This document shows positions 36,290 through 44,520 of a DNA stretch of 64,000 nucleotides, piece by piece (the stretch's first letter is position 1; each line of letters begins with the position of its first letter). The DNA comes from Parasalinivibrio latis. GTDB taxonomy: Bacteria > Pseudomonadota > Gammaproteobacteria > Enterobacterales > Vibrionaceae. Under the pieces are notes generated by a model, which searched no databases, had not been told where the DNA came from, and saw only the letters and a program-made list of their open reading frames with translations. Position numbers and translations under genes: made by a program. The DNA lies in assembly GCF_036825535.1 (NCBI RefSeq), contig NZ_CP098812.1:558001-622000 (forward strand). The letters run 5' to 3'.

Positions 36290-37528
36290 ATGAACCTGGA
36301 TATAAACCCGATTTCTACGGATGCCCCGCTGATTGCGGTGGTTGATGATTCTGATGTGCTGTGCGACATGCTGTGCGAGCTGTTGCAGGATGAAGGTTTC
36401 AGGGCAAGGGGTTACCTTTCAGGGCAGGAAGCACTGGATGGTGTTAAAACTGAGAAGCCGGAACTTATCCTGCTGGATATTGAAATGCCGGGCATGGACG
36501 GTTTTGAAGTCTGCCGTAAACTGAAAGCCAACCCAGAGTCGGCGGATATCCCGGTGCTGGTTATCAGCAGTTACAGTGAAATTGATGACAAGCTGAAAGC
36601 GTTTGAGTGCGGGGCGGTAGATTATGTCACCAAGCCAATCCAGCTTTCTGAAGTGAATGCCCGCATCCGGACCCACCTTGCGCTTCGCCATACCCAGCAG
36701 GAGCTGGCAGAAAAAAACCGGGCACTGACGGCCACGCTTGATGAACTAAAGGATACCCAGCAACAACTTGTCCAATCGGAAAAAATGGCCTCACTGGGCC
36801 AGCTGGTTGCCGGGGTTGCCCATGAGATTAATAACCCGGTCAGCTTTATTGTCGGAAACACCCATATTCTCCAGCGAAACCTGCAACGCATTGGGGAGTA
36901 CCTCGATATGGTCCACAGTGATCCCAATGCCCCGGAAACCTCAGAAAAACGGCGTTCACTGCGTATCGACAGCATTGTCGGGGATCTTCTTCCGCTGGTG
37001 GGGGACATAGAGGAAGCGTCGCAGCGTGTCGGTGCCATCGTGGAAGATTTAAGAACCTTCTCGGCCCGGCAGGAGAGCGAAAAGATCATGGTAGACCTTG
37101 CCGATGTTGCCGGTCTTGCCGTGCGTTGGGTGAGCAAGAGCCGGCCGGAAGATGGCACCATTTCATTGAGCATTCCCGAAGGCCTGATGGTACAAGGACA
37201 CAGTGGCCAGCTCACCCAGGTATTGGTTAACCTGCTCAACAATGCACTGGATGCGGCGGCAGAGTCAGGCCAACCGGAGGTCCGGGTAGAGGGCGGTACG
37301 GAAGGTGAGAAAACCTGGCTGTCGGTCACCGACAACGGACCGGGTATCCCGGATGACCGGATCCATCAGATTTTCGATCCCTTTTACACCACCAAGAAAG
37401 TCGGTGAGGGCACCGGACTGGGGCTTTCCATCAGCTACGGGTTAGTAGCTGAGCATGGTGGGACGCTGGAAGCTGAAAACCTCGCTGGAGGCGGAGCGAG
37501 ATTTGTGGTGAGTCTGGGTCAGCAGTAA
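36290..37528 (+). CDS. Receiver domain-histidine kinase fusion (inverted hybrid)
   Basis: A 412-residue cytoplasmic signalling protein with the receiver domain first and the kinase second. The receiver spans about 13-130, with phospho-acceptor in LILLDIEMPGMDGF, the threonine/serine switch in VLVISSY and lysine in YVTKP. A coiled coil follows (about 133-165), then an HisKA-type dimerisation helix with phospho-His in VAGVAHEINNPVSFIVG, and an HATPase domain (N box LLNNALDAA, G boxes VTDNGPGIPDD and GEGTGLGLSI). No membrane helix or sensor domain is visible, so its activity is probably set by phosphorylation of the receiver by another kinase. The ATG at 36290 has CGGAAAG upstream; a GTG six codons earlier is less likely. 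No partner regulator lies next to it. Confidence 0.9.
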   Translation: MNLDINPISTDAPLIAVVDDSDVLCDMLCELLQDEGFRARGYLSGQEALDGVKTEKPELILLDIEMPGMDGFEVCRKLKANPESADIPVLVISSYSEIDDKLKAFECGAVDYVTKPIQLSEVNARIRTHLALRHTQQELAEKNRALTATLDELKDTQQQLVQSEKMASLGQLVAGVAHEINNPVSFIVGNTHILQRNLQRIGEYLDMVHSDPNAPETSEKRRSLRIDSIVGDLLPLVGDIEEASQRVGAIVEDLRTFSARQESEKIMVDLADVAGLAVRWVSKSRPEDGTISLSIPEGLMVQGHSGQLTQVLVNLLNNALDAAAESGQPEVRVEGGTEGEKTWLSVTDNGPGIPDDRIHQIFDPFYTTKKVGEGTGLGLSISYGLVAEHGGTLEAENLAGGGARFVVSLGQQ

Positions 37529-37548
37529 ACACCATTCTGCGCGGAACC

Positions 37549-38034
37549 TTACACGACCCAATCACGCTCTGTTTCAACATCACTTGCTTCAATCAATTGA
37601 TACAGTAATGCCGGGTTGGCCTTCATTGCTCGGATGACCTTTGCAGCAAGGCCACTGGGTTTCCTGCGCTTTAACTCCCATGATTTAACCGTTTCAACAC
37701 TGGTGGAAAGCGCCGCTGCAAACTCTTTGCGTGAAACTCCCAGCCATTCCCTGAAAGGTTTCAGGTCATCTTCTTGCCAGCATTTATCCAAAATAAATGT
37801 ACAGTGTGCACGTATCCAACTGGACTGAACTTCCAGCTCGCCATCCCACACCAAGGTTCCCCTCTCCAATCCAAAAGCCATAAACCTGTTGAGATCACTG
37901 AGTTCGGAAAAATCAGGGTTATTACTTAGCAGGGGAGCAAAGTCCACAAGGCCAAATGCACCGTCACCAAAGCGTATGCCCAGTACAAAATCTGAACCCG
38001 CTTTTTCAACGTCAATAATCTTATCTTTGACCAT
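37549..38034 (-). CDS. DUF2442 domain plus helix-turn-helix protein (antitoxin-like)
   Basis: A 161-residue protein with an N-terminal DUF2442-like domain (about 8-75, LGIRFGDGAFGLVDFAPLL). The C-terminal XRE-type helix-turn-helix (about 92-150) has LGVSRKEFAAALSTSVETVKSWE followed by KRRKPSGLAAKVIRA. It overlaps the end of the upstream DUF4160 gene by 14 bases, so they are translated together. The pair resembles toxin-antitoxin modules in which the HTH protein represses its own operon. It is convergent with the histidine kinase gene. Confidence 0.75.
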   Translation of the reverse strand: MVKDKIIDVEKAGSDFVLGIRFGDGAFGLVDFAPLLSNNPDFSELSDLNRFMAFGLERGTLVWDGELEVQSSWIRAHCTFILDKCWQEDDLKPFREWLGVSRKEFAAALSTSVETVKSWELKRRKPSGLAAKVIRAMKANPALLYQLIEASDVETERDWVV

Positions 38035-38251
38035 GGTGTTGATCCCATTGCAGAAGGATGTCTTGGCGATTTTCTTCTACCCACTGACAGGCACTTTTTA
38101 GTTGCTTGGGCGGCATCCTGCCAGTGACTTTGCCGCTTTTCACTTCAATCATTACTTCAAAGTCACCGTATCTGGCGTGGACATGTGGCGGAGGATGATC
38201 CCGGGTTCGCCATTCAATGATTAAACCGCTGTATCGGTAAATTATAGGCAT
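38021..38251 (-). CDS. DUF4160 domain protein (toxin-like)
   Basis: A 76-residue DUF4160 protein. The conserved block reads MPIIYRYSGLIIEW, then DHPPPHVHARYG and EVKSGKVTGRMPPKQLK, and the end is WVEENRQDILLQWD. DUF4160/DUF2442 pairs are common in bacterial chromosomes and are annotated as putative toxin-antitoxin modules; no biochemical activity is implied by the sequence. It is the first gene of the pair, with a palindrome just upstream. Confidence 0.75.
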   Translation of the reverse strand: MPIIYRYSGLIIEWRTRDHPPPHVHARYGDFEVMIEVKSGKVTGRMPPKQLKSACQWVEENRQDILLQWDQHHGQR

Positions 38252-38264
38252 GTTTACTGTGTTT

Positions 38265-38279
38265 GTGTACTGTGTACAC
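38265..38279. promoter_or_regulatory. Palindrome upstream of the DUF4160/DUF2442 pair
   Basis: GTGTAC-TGT-GTACAC, a perfect 6-base inverted repeat with a 3-base centre, ends 14 bases before the DUF4160 start codon. It is a likely operator for the HTH partner. A second partial copy (TTACTGTG) lies between it and the gene. Confidence 0.5.
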
Positions 38280-38432
38280 GATTCTGGGTTTTAAAGAAGA
38301 TTACCGTACCGACTATAGAGGTAGGTTAAAACCGGAGAGAAGAGTGCTGCGAAGCAACGCCGATAAGAATGAAAATGACTGGTTTGCCAACACCAAACCT
38401 TGGTGAAGCAACGCAACATTTGTACTGGACGG

Positions 38433-39953
38433 TTAACTATAAGGATTGTTTTCCTGCCAAGTGGCAAGCCACTTTTCAAACCCCACTTTTTCTTCCGGGG
38501 TCAAAAACAGCCCGTGCTTGGTACGCCGCTCAAGAATGTCTTCTGCCGTCTGGGCCCATTCGTGCCGGATAAGAAACTCCGCCTCACGGGCATAGAGTTT
38601 TCCACCGAAATACAGGCCCAAATCATCCATTGAAGCGGCATCCCCAAGCAGGGTAAACAGTCGGGTGCCATAGAGGCGGACGTAGTGGGTCGCGAGAGGC
38701 TCGGGCAGCCAGGGTTTGGCGAGGCAAACAAAGCGGATAAAGGCCGGGATATCGTTACCGGTATCGCCCCCGGGCAGGGTAGTGGTGGCTGTCCATGCCG
38801 GGCCGAGGTCCGGATAATACGGGGTGAGCTTTTCCATCGCGTGTTGTGCCAGTTCGCGGTAGGTGGTGATCTTTCCGCCAAAGATATTCAGCAAAGGCAG
38901 CTTTCCGCCCTCATCAGTAACATCAAACACATAATCCCGAGTGACAGCACTGGGGTTGTCTTTGTCATCATCAAACAGAGGGCGTACCCCGGAAAAGGTC
39001 TGTATCAGCGCATCTTTGCGAGGTGGGTTTTCAAAGTACCGGCCAAGGGATTCGAGCAGGTAATCAATTTCGCCCTCATCAATGGCAACATCCTGTGGGG
39101 TTCCGTCGTAAGAGATATCGGTGGTGCCGATAAGGCAGAGATCATCCAGGTACGGGTTGATGAAAATGACCCGTTTGTCCGGGTTTTGCAGCAGGTAGGC
39201 ATGATCACCGGGCCAGAACTTTTTTGCCACGATATGGCTGCCTTTAACCAGCCGTACCCGGCGTTTACTTTCAATATTGAGTACATCGTCGTTTACCACG
39301 TTTATCCACGGCCCGGCTGCATTGACAATGCCTTTGGCGAGGTGGGCCTGTTGCTGCCCGTCTCGGTTTTGTGTGGTGATGTGCCAGTACCCGCCAATGC
39401 GCCGGGCTGAGGTGCATTTGGTCCGGGTGAGAATCTTTGCCCCCTTTTCGGCGGCGCTAAGGGCATTGAGTACAACCAGCCGGGCATCATCAACCCAACA
39501 GTCCGAGTATTCAAAAGCGCGGCGGTATTTATCTTTGAGCGGAACACCAGCCTCGGCGTGGCGGAGATCCCGTGTGGCCGTGCCGGGCAATACCCGGTTA
39601 CCGCCCAGATTGTCATAAAGGAATAGCCCAAGCCGGATAAACCATGCAGGACGCTTGCCTTCACCGAGTGGCAGGACAAATCTCAGTGGCCAGATGATAT
39701 GGGGGGCAGACCGCAGCAGTACAGTGCGTTCATTAAGGGCTTCTTTTACCAGCCGGAACTCATAATATTCTAGGTACCGGAGCCCGCCGTGGATAAGCTT
39801 GCCGGAGCGGGAACTGGTCCCTTCTGCAAGATCCCCCTGCTCACAAAGGGTGACGCTCAGCCCCCGTCCGGAGGCATCCCGGGCAATACCTGCCCCGTTC
39901 GCACCCCCGCCGATAACAAAGAGATCAACCGGTTCAATGTTTGCCTGTGTCAT
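38433..39953 (-). CDS. GlpD-family FAD-dependent polyol-phosphate dehydrogenase
   Basis: A 506-residue FAD enzyme of the glycerol-3-phosphate dehydrogenase family (E. coli GlpD 501), last gene of the minus-strand catabolic operon. The FAD-binding motif is DLFVIGGGANGAGIARDASG at the N-terminus, followed by GTSSRSGKLIHGGLRYLEYYEF. The substrate domain contains GTTDISYDG and TFSGVRPLFDD, and the C-terminal cap has GGKITTYRELAQHAME. Homologues in polyol operons (for example EryB of brucellae) oxidise erythritol phosphate and not glycerol-3-phosphate. The neighbouring kinase and transporter suggest the same kind of job here: membrane-associated oxidation of a phosphorylated polyol with quinone as acceptor. 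The ATG has AGGGGGAATGG upstream. Confidence 0.88.
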   Translation of the reverse strand: MTQANIEPVDLFVIGGGANGAGIARDASGRGLSVTLCEQGDLAEGTSSRSGKLIHGGLRYLEYYEFRLVKEALNERTVLLRSAPHIIWPLRFVLPLGEGKRPAWFIRLGLFLYDNLGGNRVLPGTATRDLRHAEAGVPLKDKYRRAFEYSDCWVDDARLVVLNALSAAEKGAKILTRTKCTSARRIGGYWHITTQNRDGQQQAHLAKGIVNAAGPWINVVNDDVLNIESKRRVRLVKGSHIVAKKFWPGDHAYLLQNPDKRVIFINPYLDDLCLIGTTDISYDGTPQDVAIDEGEIDYLLESLGRYFENPPRKDALIQTFSGVRPLFDDDKDNPSAVTRDYVFDVTDEGGKLPLLNIFGGKITTYRELAQHAMEKLTPYYPDLGPAWTATTTLPGGDTGNDIPAFIRFVCLAKPWLPEPLATHYVRLYGTRLFTLLGDAASMDDLGLYFGGKLYAREAEFLIRHEWAQTAEDILERRTKHGLFLTPEEKVGFEKWLATWQENNPYS

Positions 39954-40021
39954 CTGGCCATTCCCCCTTTTTGCATTCAGTTTGTGCAGTCTCGGGACAA
40001 CTTTTTCCGGACCAACTGGCA

Positions 40022-40687
40022 TTATTCCTCGTCTTTCGGGCCGTAGCTGGCAAATGCCTCAATGGTGCCGGCAATCTCTTCATCACTCAGTACCACGGCA
40101 TCCCCCATCAGGAGGGTGTTGTAGTACTGGCGAGCGAGGGTTTCCAGCTCTACGGCACGCCACATGGCTTTATCAAGGTTCTCCCCGGTGACAATCATGC
40201 CGTGGTTGGCGAGTAGGCATCCGGACCGTCCTTCTAGAGCCTCAAGGGCATTGGCTGATAGTTCCGGTGTGCCGAACCGGGCAAACTCGGCGCAGCGGAC
40301 AACCGGGCCGCCGAACGCGGCAATCATGTAATGAACCGCCGGGATGTCTTTGCGGGCAATGGCTACGGCGGTGCAGTAGGTCGAGTGGGTGTGTACGACC
40401 GCGTGCATGTCATCACGGGCTTTGAGGATATCCAGATGGAAACGCCACTCAGTAGAGGGCTTCATTGGTCCCTCCCAGGTACCGTAGTCAGTGCTGATGG
40501 GCATTTTCGCCAGCATTTCTGGCTCCATCCTGTGGTACGGCACACCGGAGGGCGTGATCAGCATATAGTCGCCGTAGCGGGCGGAGATATTGCCGGATGT
40601 TCCCTGGTTGATGCCTGAGTCATTCATAAACAGGCACTTACTGATGATATCCTGGCGAAGGGCGTATTCTTCATGGGTCATTGTCAT
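40022..40687 (-). CDS. Class II aldolase/epimerase (FucA/AraD family)
   Basis: Zinc-dependent aldolase of the L-fuculose-1-phosphate aldolase family, 221 residues. Visible active-site residues are catalytic E80 (PSTEWRFHLDI), zinc histidines H99 and H101 (VVHTHSTYC) and H162 (LLANHGMIV), and the phosphate-binding segments GTSGNISAR and TPSGVPYH. It would cleave a ketose-1-phosphate to DHAP plus a short aldehyde, or act as an epimerase; the substrate is not decidable from sequence. It lies 68 bases upstream of the GlpD-family gene and 73 downstream of the hydroxyacid dehydrogenase. RBS GGGGAC. Confidence 0.88.
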   Translation of the reverse strand: MTMTHEEYALRQDIISKCLFMNDSGINQGTSGNISARYGDYMLITPSGVPYHRMEPEMLAKMPISTDYGTWEGPMKPSTEWRFHLDILKARDDMHAVVHTHSTYCTAVAIARKDIPAVHYMIAAFGGPVVRCAEFARFGTPELSANALEALEGRSGCLLANHGMIVTGENLDKAMWRAVELETLARQYYNTLLMGDAVVLSDEEIAGTIEAFASYGPKDEE

Positions 40688-40760
40688 GGCGGTGTCCCCT
40701 TATCGGTAGATTTAATTTCTGTAGGAATACTTTCACTGAAGGTGGATGTACTGCCTCCGG

Positions 40761-41801
40761 TCAGCATGGATGCAGCGGTGGCAAGCCGGACAGGTATCGC
40801 TGGACTTCCCTGGCAGCGGCGTTGGCGGCGTTATAGACAGTCCTCATGGACGCGCCTGCAATGTGTGGCGTGAGGGTGACATTAGGCAGGGCCAGCAACC
40901 GGTCTCCGGCGGGGATGGGTTCAACCCCGAAGGTCTCCAGCATTGCACCACGCAGGTGGCCGCCATTAAGAGCCTCGTACAGGTCGCTGTAATCAACCAT
41001 AGGGCCGCGGGCGGTATTGATAAAAAAGGCACCGGGCTTCATACGGGCAAGGGACTGCGCATTGATAAAGCCGGTGGTTTCCGGCGTAACCCTGGCATGG
41101 AGTGAGACCACATCTGACCGGGTAATAAGTTCATCGAAACTGACCATCTGGACGCCGCCCGCGCTATCGACATCATCGAGCGTTTTGTATGGGTCACAGA
41201 CCAGGATCTGGCAACCAAATGGGCGCAGCAGTTTGGTGACTTTGGAGCCGATTTCGCCATAGCCAATCAGGCCAACCGTCAAATCGCAAAGCTCGTTCCC
41301 GGTGGTATCTGCCCGGTAGAGATCCCCCCGCCAGTTGCCCTGTCGGAGGGCATCATGCCCCCGCGTGATATTGCGGGTTTCAGCCAGGATAGCCCCTATG
41401 GTGAATTCGGCCACGGCGGAGGCATTCCGTCCCGGGGCGTTTACCACTGACACACCATGTGCCCTGGCAGCATCCATATCGATATTGACCGGCCCACCCC
41501 GAGCAACGGCGACCAGCCGCAGGTTTGGCAGCTGTGTAAACATACCTGCTGATAGCGGTGCAAGGTGGTTAACCAGCACCGGTGCCTCTCCGATGAATTC
41601 CACAATTTCGTCCTGGGCACCTAGGTATTCCTTGAGTCCTGCCATACCGGGGTTCTGGTACCCGTGCTCCATTGGCTCATCGGGCCATGCCAGCTCAAGG
41701 CTTCTGTATGTGAGCTTGCCTGGGCAGGCTTTTTCCAATGCTTGCTGGAAATGGATGGGTCGCATAAAGCGGTCCCCGATGATGGCGACCTCGGTTTTCA
41801 T
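40761..41801 (-). CDS. D-isomer 2-hydroxyacid dehydrogenase family protein
   Basis: A 346-residue NAD(P)-dependent dehydrogenase of the SerA/glyoxylate reductase superfamily. The Rossmann motif is TVGLIGYGEIGSKVTKLL. The catalytic triad is visible as Arg in FINTARGPMVDY, Glu in ETFGVEP and His in TLTPHIAGAS. No ACT domain is present, so it is not a regulated serine-pathway SerA. Its start overlaps the kinase stop by four bases (ATGA). In this operon it probably handles a sugar acid or an aldehyde-derived acid; the exact substrate is unknown. Confidence 0.85.
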   Translation of the reverse strand: MKTEVAIIGDRFMRPIHFQQALEKACPGKLTYRSLELAWPDEPMEHGYQNPGMAGLKEYLGAQDEIVEFIGEAPVLVNHLAPLSAGMFTQLPNLRLVAVARGGPVNIDMDAARAHGVSVVNAPGRNASAVAEFTIGAILAETRNITRGHDALRQGNWRGDLYRADTTGNELCDLTVGLIGYGEIGSKVTKLLRPFGCQILVCDPYKTLDDVDSAGGVQMVSFDELITRSDVVSLHARVTPETTGFINAQSLARMKPGAFFINTARGPMVDYSDLYEALNGGHLRGAMLETFGVEPIPAGDRLLALPNVTLTPHIAGASMRTVYNAANAAAREVQRYLSGLPPLHPC

Positions 41802-43363
41802 TGGGCGTGTCCTTTATGTTGGTGGAACGCATGCCAGACGGGCTGGAGTTGCCGACGGGTCTGGCGGTAGATGTTGCGAAGCGGGTGGTATTGGCTTTCT
41901 GCAATGGCATTCGGGAGGACTGGCTCGCCAAGCAAGGGGTAAACCCAGTTGCGCGCAGCCGAGGCCATATCCGGGTAAATGCCCGTCTGGACAGCAGCCA
42001 TCATGGCAGCCCCGGCAGCACCGGATTCTTCCTGTTCGACATGGCGGATAGGCCGCCCGAGCACGGAAGCCATGATGGCCCGGAAGATCGTGGAATTGGA
42101 GGCGCCACCGGCAAGCCGGATATCGTTGGGAATGTCCCCCATGGCGCTGTAGCAGTCCCACCCGGCGAAGGCCAGGCCTTCGAATACCGCTTTCAGCATA
42201 TGGTAGAAGCCGTGGGCATTTTCCAGCCCGACAAAGCTTGCCCTGGCATCCGGATCGAGGAACGGGCCTCGCTCCCCGGCATTGGAAATGTAGGGATGGA
42301 ACAGGGCAGAAGCATCCGGTAAAAGCGGGATTTTTTTATCAGCGATGGCGATAAGTGCCCTGCGGTCGGCAGCCACACCCAGATCGGCACAGACCTCAAG
42401 GGCGACATCGAGCATCCAGTCGATATTGAGTGTCGCCGCCATATTGGACTGCATCTGTGCCAGCATACCCGGCGCAGGGAAACACATGGTATAACCGGTG
42501 CAAGCCGGGTCCAGCGTTGCCTTGTCCGGACTTTCCACCAGTTTGATGTGCATGCCGGTGGTGCCGACAATGGAGCAGCCGGATTCGGTGGAAACACCAT
42601 CGTACAACCCGCCACCAAGTGCGGCGCAAATCACATCCACATAGCCAAGGATGACCGGGACACCGGCTGTCAGACCACACTGCCGGGCTGCATCCGGTGC
42701 CAGAGGGTGGGAGGCCAACGTGCCGTCAACAATCTCCGGCAGCAATTCGGCGCTGCCGTTCAGCCCCAGCCGCCCGATGACCTCATCGTCATACTGCCGG
42801 GTGCGGAAGTTGCCAAAGGTAAATACCGCTTCCGACGGGTCGGTTGCCCGTTCGCCTGTCAGGCAGAAGTAGAGCCAGTCCTTGGCGTGGAACGCCGTGG
42901 CAGCCTTGGCAAAACGCTCCGGCTGGTGTTCACGTATCCAAAGCAGCTGGCTGCTTTGCTGGCAGGCGTTCAGACCGGTTCCGGTTCTTTGGTAGTGCTC
43001 AGGGTAATCCGGTTTTGCAATTTTGCTGCTGACAATGCCGGATGCGCGGCTGTCGAGCCACAAAAGAGCCGGGCCAAGGGGCCGGTTGTGGGTGTCCAGC
43101 AGCCAGGTGCCATCCCCCTGCCCGGTAATACTGATTGCAACAAGGCGCTTGTCCAGGTCGGGAATTTTCCGGGCAAGACCTGCCAGCACATCCGCAGCGG
43201 CTGCCCAGGTCCGGTCCATGTCCTGCTCTGCATGTCCATTTTCACCATGGGTGTAAAGGTTCGGGGTACTGTGTTTTGCTACAAGCTTCCCTTCGCTGTT
43301 AAAGGCTACCGCTTTAATGACGGAAGTGCCTGCATCCAGCCCGATAATGATGTCCTTTCCCAT
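41798..43363 (-). CDS. FGGY-family carbohydrate kinase (erythritol kinase-like)
   Basis: A 521-residue sugar/polyol kinase. The N-terminal ATP-phosphate loop is IIIGLDAGTSVIKAVAF, and the catalytic-site segment is GQGDGTWLLD. The second-domain motifs are GYVDVICAALGGGLYDG and LAGGASNSTIFRAIMASVLG. By memory of the family it is closer to EryA-type polyol kinases than to GlpK (no GlpK effector-site sequences). It would phosphorylate the compound brought in by the adjacent ABC importer. It overlaps genes on both sides by one to four bases, so it is tightly coupled to the ATPase and the dehydrogenase. Confidence 0.87.
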   Translation of the reverse strand: MGKDIIIGLDAGTSVIKAVAFNSEGKLVAKHSTPNLYTHGENGHAEQDMDRTWAAAADVLAGLARKIPDLDKRLVAISITGQGDGTWLLDTHNRPLGPALLWLDSRASGIVSSKIAKPDYPEHYQRTGTGLNACQQSSQLLWIREHQPERFAKAATAFHAKDWLYFCLTGERATDPSEAVFTFGNFRTRQYDDEVIGRLGLNGSAELLPEIVDGTLASHPLAPDAARQCGLTAGVPVILGYVDVICAALGGGLYDGVSTESGCSIVGTTGMHIKLVESPDKATLDPACTGYTMCFPAPGMLAQMQSNMAATLNIDWMLDVALEVCADLGVAADRRALIAIADKKIPLLPDASALFHPYISNAGERGPFLDPDARASFVGLENAHGFYHMLKAVFEGLAFAGWDCYSAMGDIPNDIRLAGGASNSTIFRAIMASVLGRPIRHVEQEESGAAGAAMMAAVQTGIYPDMASAARNWVYPLLGEPVLPNAIAESQYHPLRNIYRQTRRQLQPVWHAFHQHKGHAQ

Positions 43364-44520
43364 CAGGTGCCCCCTCCGCCTTGAATCAGGGCCTCACCGG
43401 AATCCCGGTCAAAGAAATGGAGCTGCCCTGTGTCGATATGGATGCGTGCGGTGTCCCCGGCTTTCAGGGATTCGCGCTGGTGGGAGATAGCGATAAGGGT
43501 ATGGTTTCCAAGCCGGATAGCCAGGTGGCTCTGGTCACCCAGCCACTGGTTGGCAACCACTTTGCCAGCCAGTCCGGTGTTTTGCAGGTGGACCGCGTAG
43601 GGGCGAATCCCCATCATCAGGTGGCGGTGGGTGAGAATGCGTTGAAGCACCGCAGGGGAAAAGGCGCTGCCAGGATAATGCAGGGTTGGGAAAGCGTCAT
43701 CCGCAAGCCGGCTTTCCTCTCCGTCTGAACGGTTTTCCCTCAGAACGATTTCGACGTTGCTGCCTTGCCGGGTAATTTTTACCGGCAGCACATTCATCGG
43801 CGGTTCACCGATAAAGGTACCGACAAAGAGGTTTGCCGGTTCTGCCTTCAGTGCCTGGGGTGTGGCGTACTGCATGAGGATACCGCCTTCCATCACAGCA
43901 ATCCGGTCAGCCAGGGCGTTGGCCTCGGTCTGGTCATGGGTGACGAGAATGGCGGTCATGCCCCGGCTTTTAAGGTAGTGCTTGATATGGCCGCGCAGCA
44001 GGGTGCGAAGGCGGGGTTCAAGTTGCCCCATGGGTTCGTCGAGCAGGAAGAGCTCAGCGTCCCGGGCCAGGGCTCGGGCCAGGCTGACACGCTGTTGCTG
44101 CCCGCCGGACAGCGAAGCCGGGTAGGCATCAAGAATATCCTCAATCACCAGCAGGCGGGCAAGTTCATTGACCCGGTTTTCCGCTTCCCCGGCGCTCAGG
44201 TTGCTGCCCTTGAGGGCGAACGCAATGTTGTCGCGCACTGTCAGCGGCGGGTAGAGGGAGTATCCCTCAAAGGCCATGGCAACCCCGCGCTTGGCCGGGG
44301 GAAGCTGGTGGACGGGTTTGCCTGCCAGGGTAATGGTGCCATGGGTGACGTCCTCGAACCCGGCAATCATACGCAGGGTTGAGGTCTTGCCGCAGCCGGA
44401 AGAGCCGAGCAGGGCAATGATTTCCCCTTTGGCGACTGTCAGGCTGAGGTCTTTCACCGCGTGGATGTGGGCATCATAAAATTTGTCGAGATGACTCAGT
44501 TCCAGGTGTGTCTGGCTCAT
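43363..44520 (-). CDS. ABC transporter ATPase 2 (CUT1/polyol type)
   Basis: A 385-residue ATPase of a carbohydrate or polyol importer, with Walker A GSSGCGKT, signature LSGGQQQR, Walker B LFLLDEPMGQLE and H-loop VTHDQ all intact. The Q-loop, however, reads FEGYSLYP with Glu in place of the usual Gln. A C-terminal TOBE/MalK-like regulatory region begins near 240 (EPPMNVLPVKI). Paired with a second, partly degenerate ATPase encoded just upstream (4-base overlap), it would form a heterodimer. Rhizobial glycerol (GlpST) and polyol importers also carry two ATPase genes. Confidence 0.9.
   Translation of the reverse strand: MSQTHLELSHLDKFYDAHIHAVKDLSLTVAKGEIIALLGSSGCGKTSTLRMIAGFEDVTHGTITLAGKPVHQLPPAKRGVAMAFEGYSLYPPLTVRDNIAFALKGSNLSAGEAENRVNELARLLVIEDILDAYPASLSGGQQQRVSLARALARDAELFLLDEPMGQLEPRLRTLLRGHIKHYLKSRGMTAILVTHDQTEANALADRIAVMEGGILMQYATPQALKAEPANLFVGTFIGEPPMNVLPVKITRQGSNVEIVLRENRSDGEESRLADDAFPTLHYPGSAFSPAVLQRILTHRHLMMGIRPYAVHLQNTGLAGKVVANQWLGDQSHLAIRLGNHTLIAISHQRESLKAGDTARIHIDTGQLHFFDRDSGEALIQGGGGT

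Noticed and set aside
37797..37810. TGTACAGTGTGCAC as a second copy of the toxin-antitoxin operator
   Set aside because: It is imperfect and lies inside the coding part of the DUF2442-HTH gene; probably chance.
42548..43384. Plus-strand frame of 278 codons opposite the FGGY kinase
   Set aside because: Shadow of the kinase; low-complexity text without family motifs.
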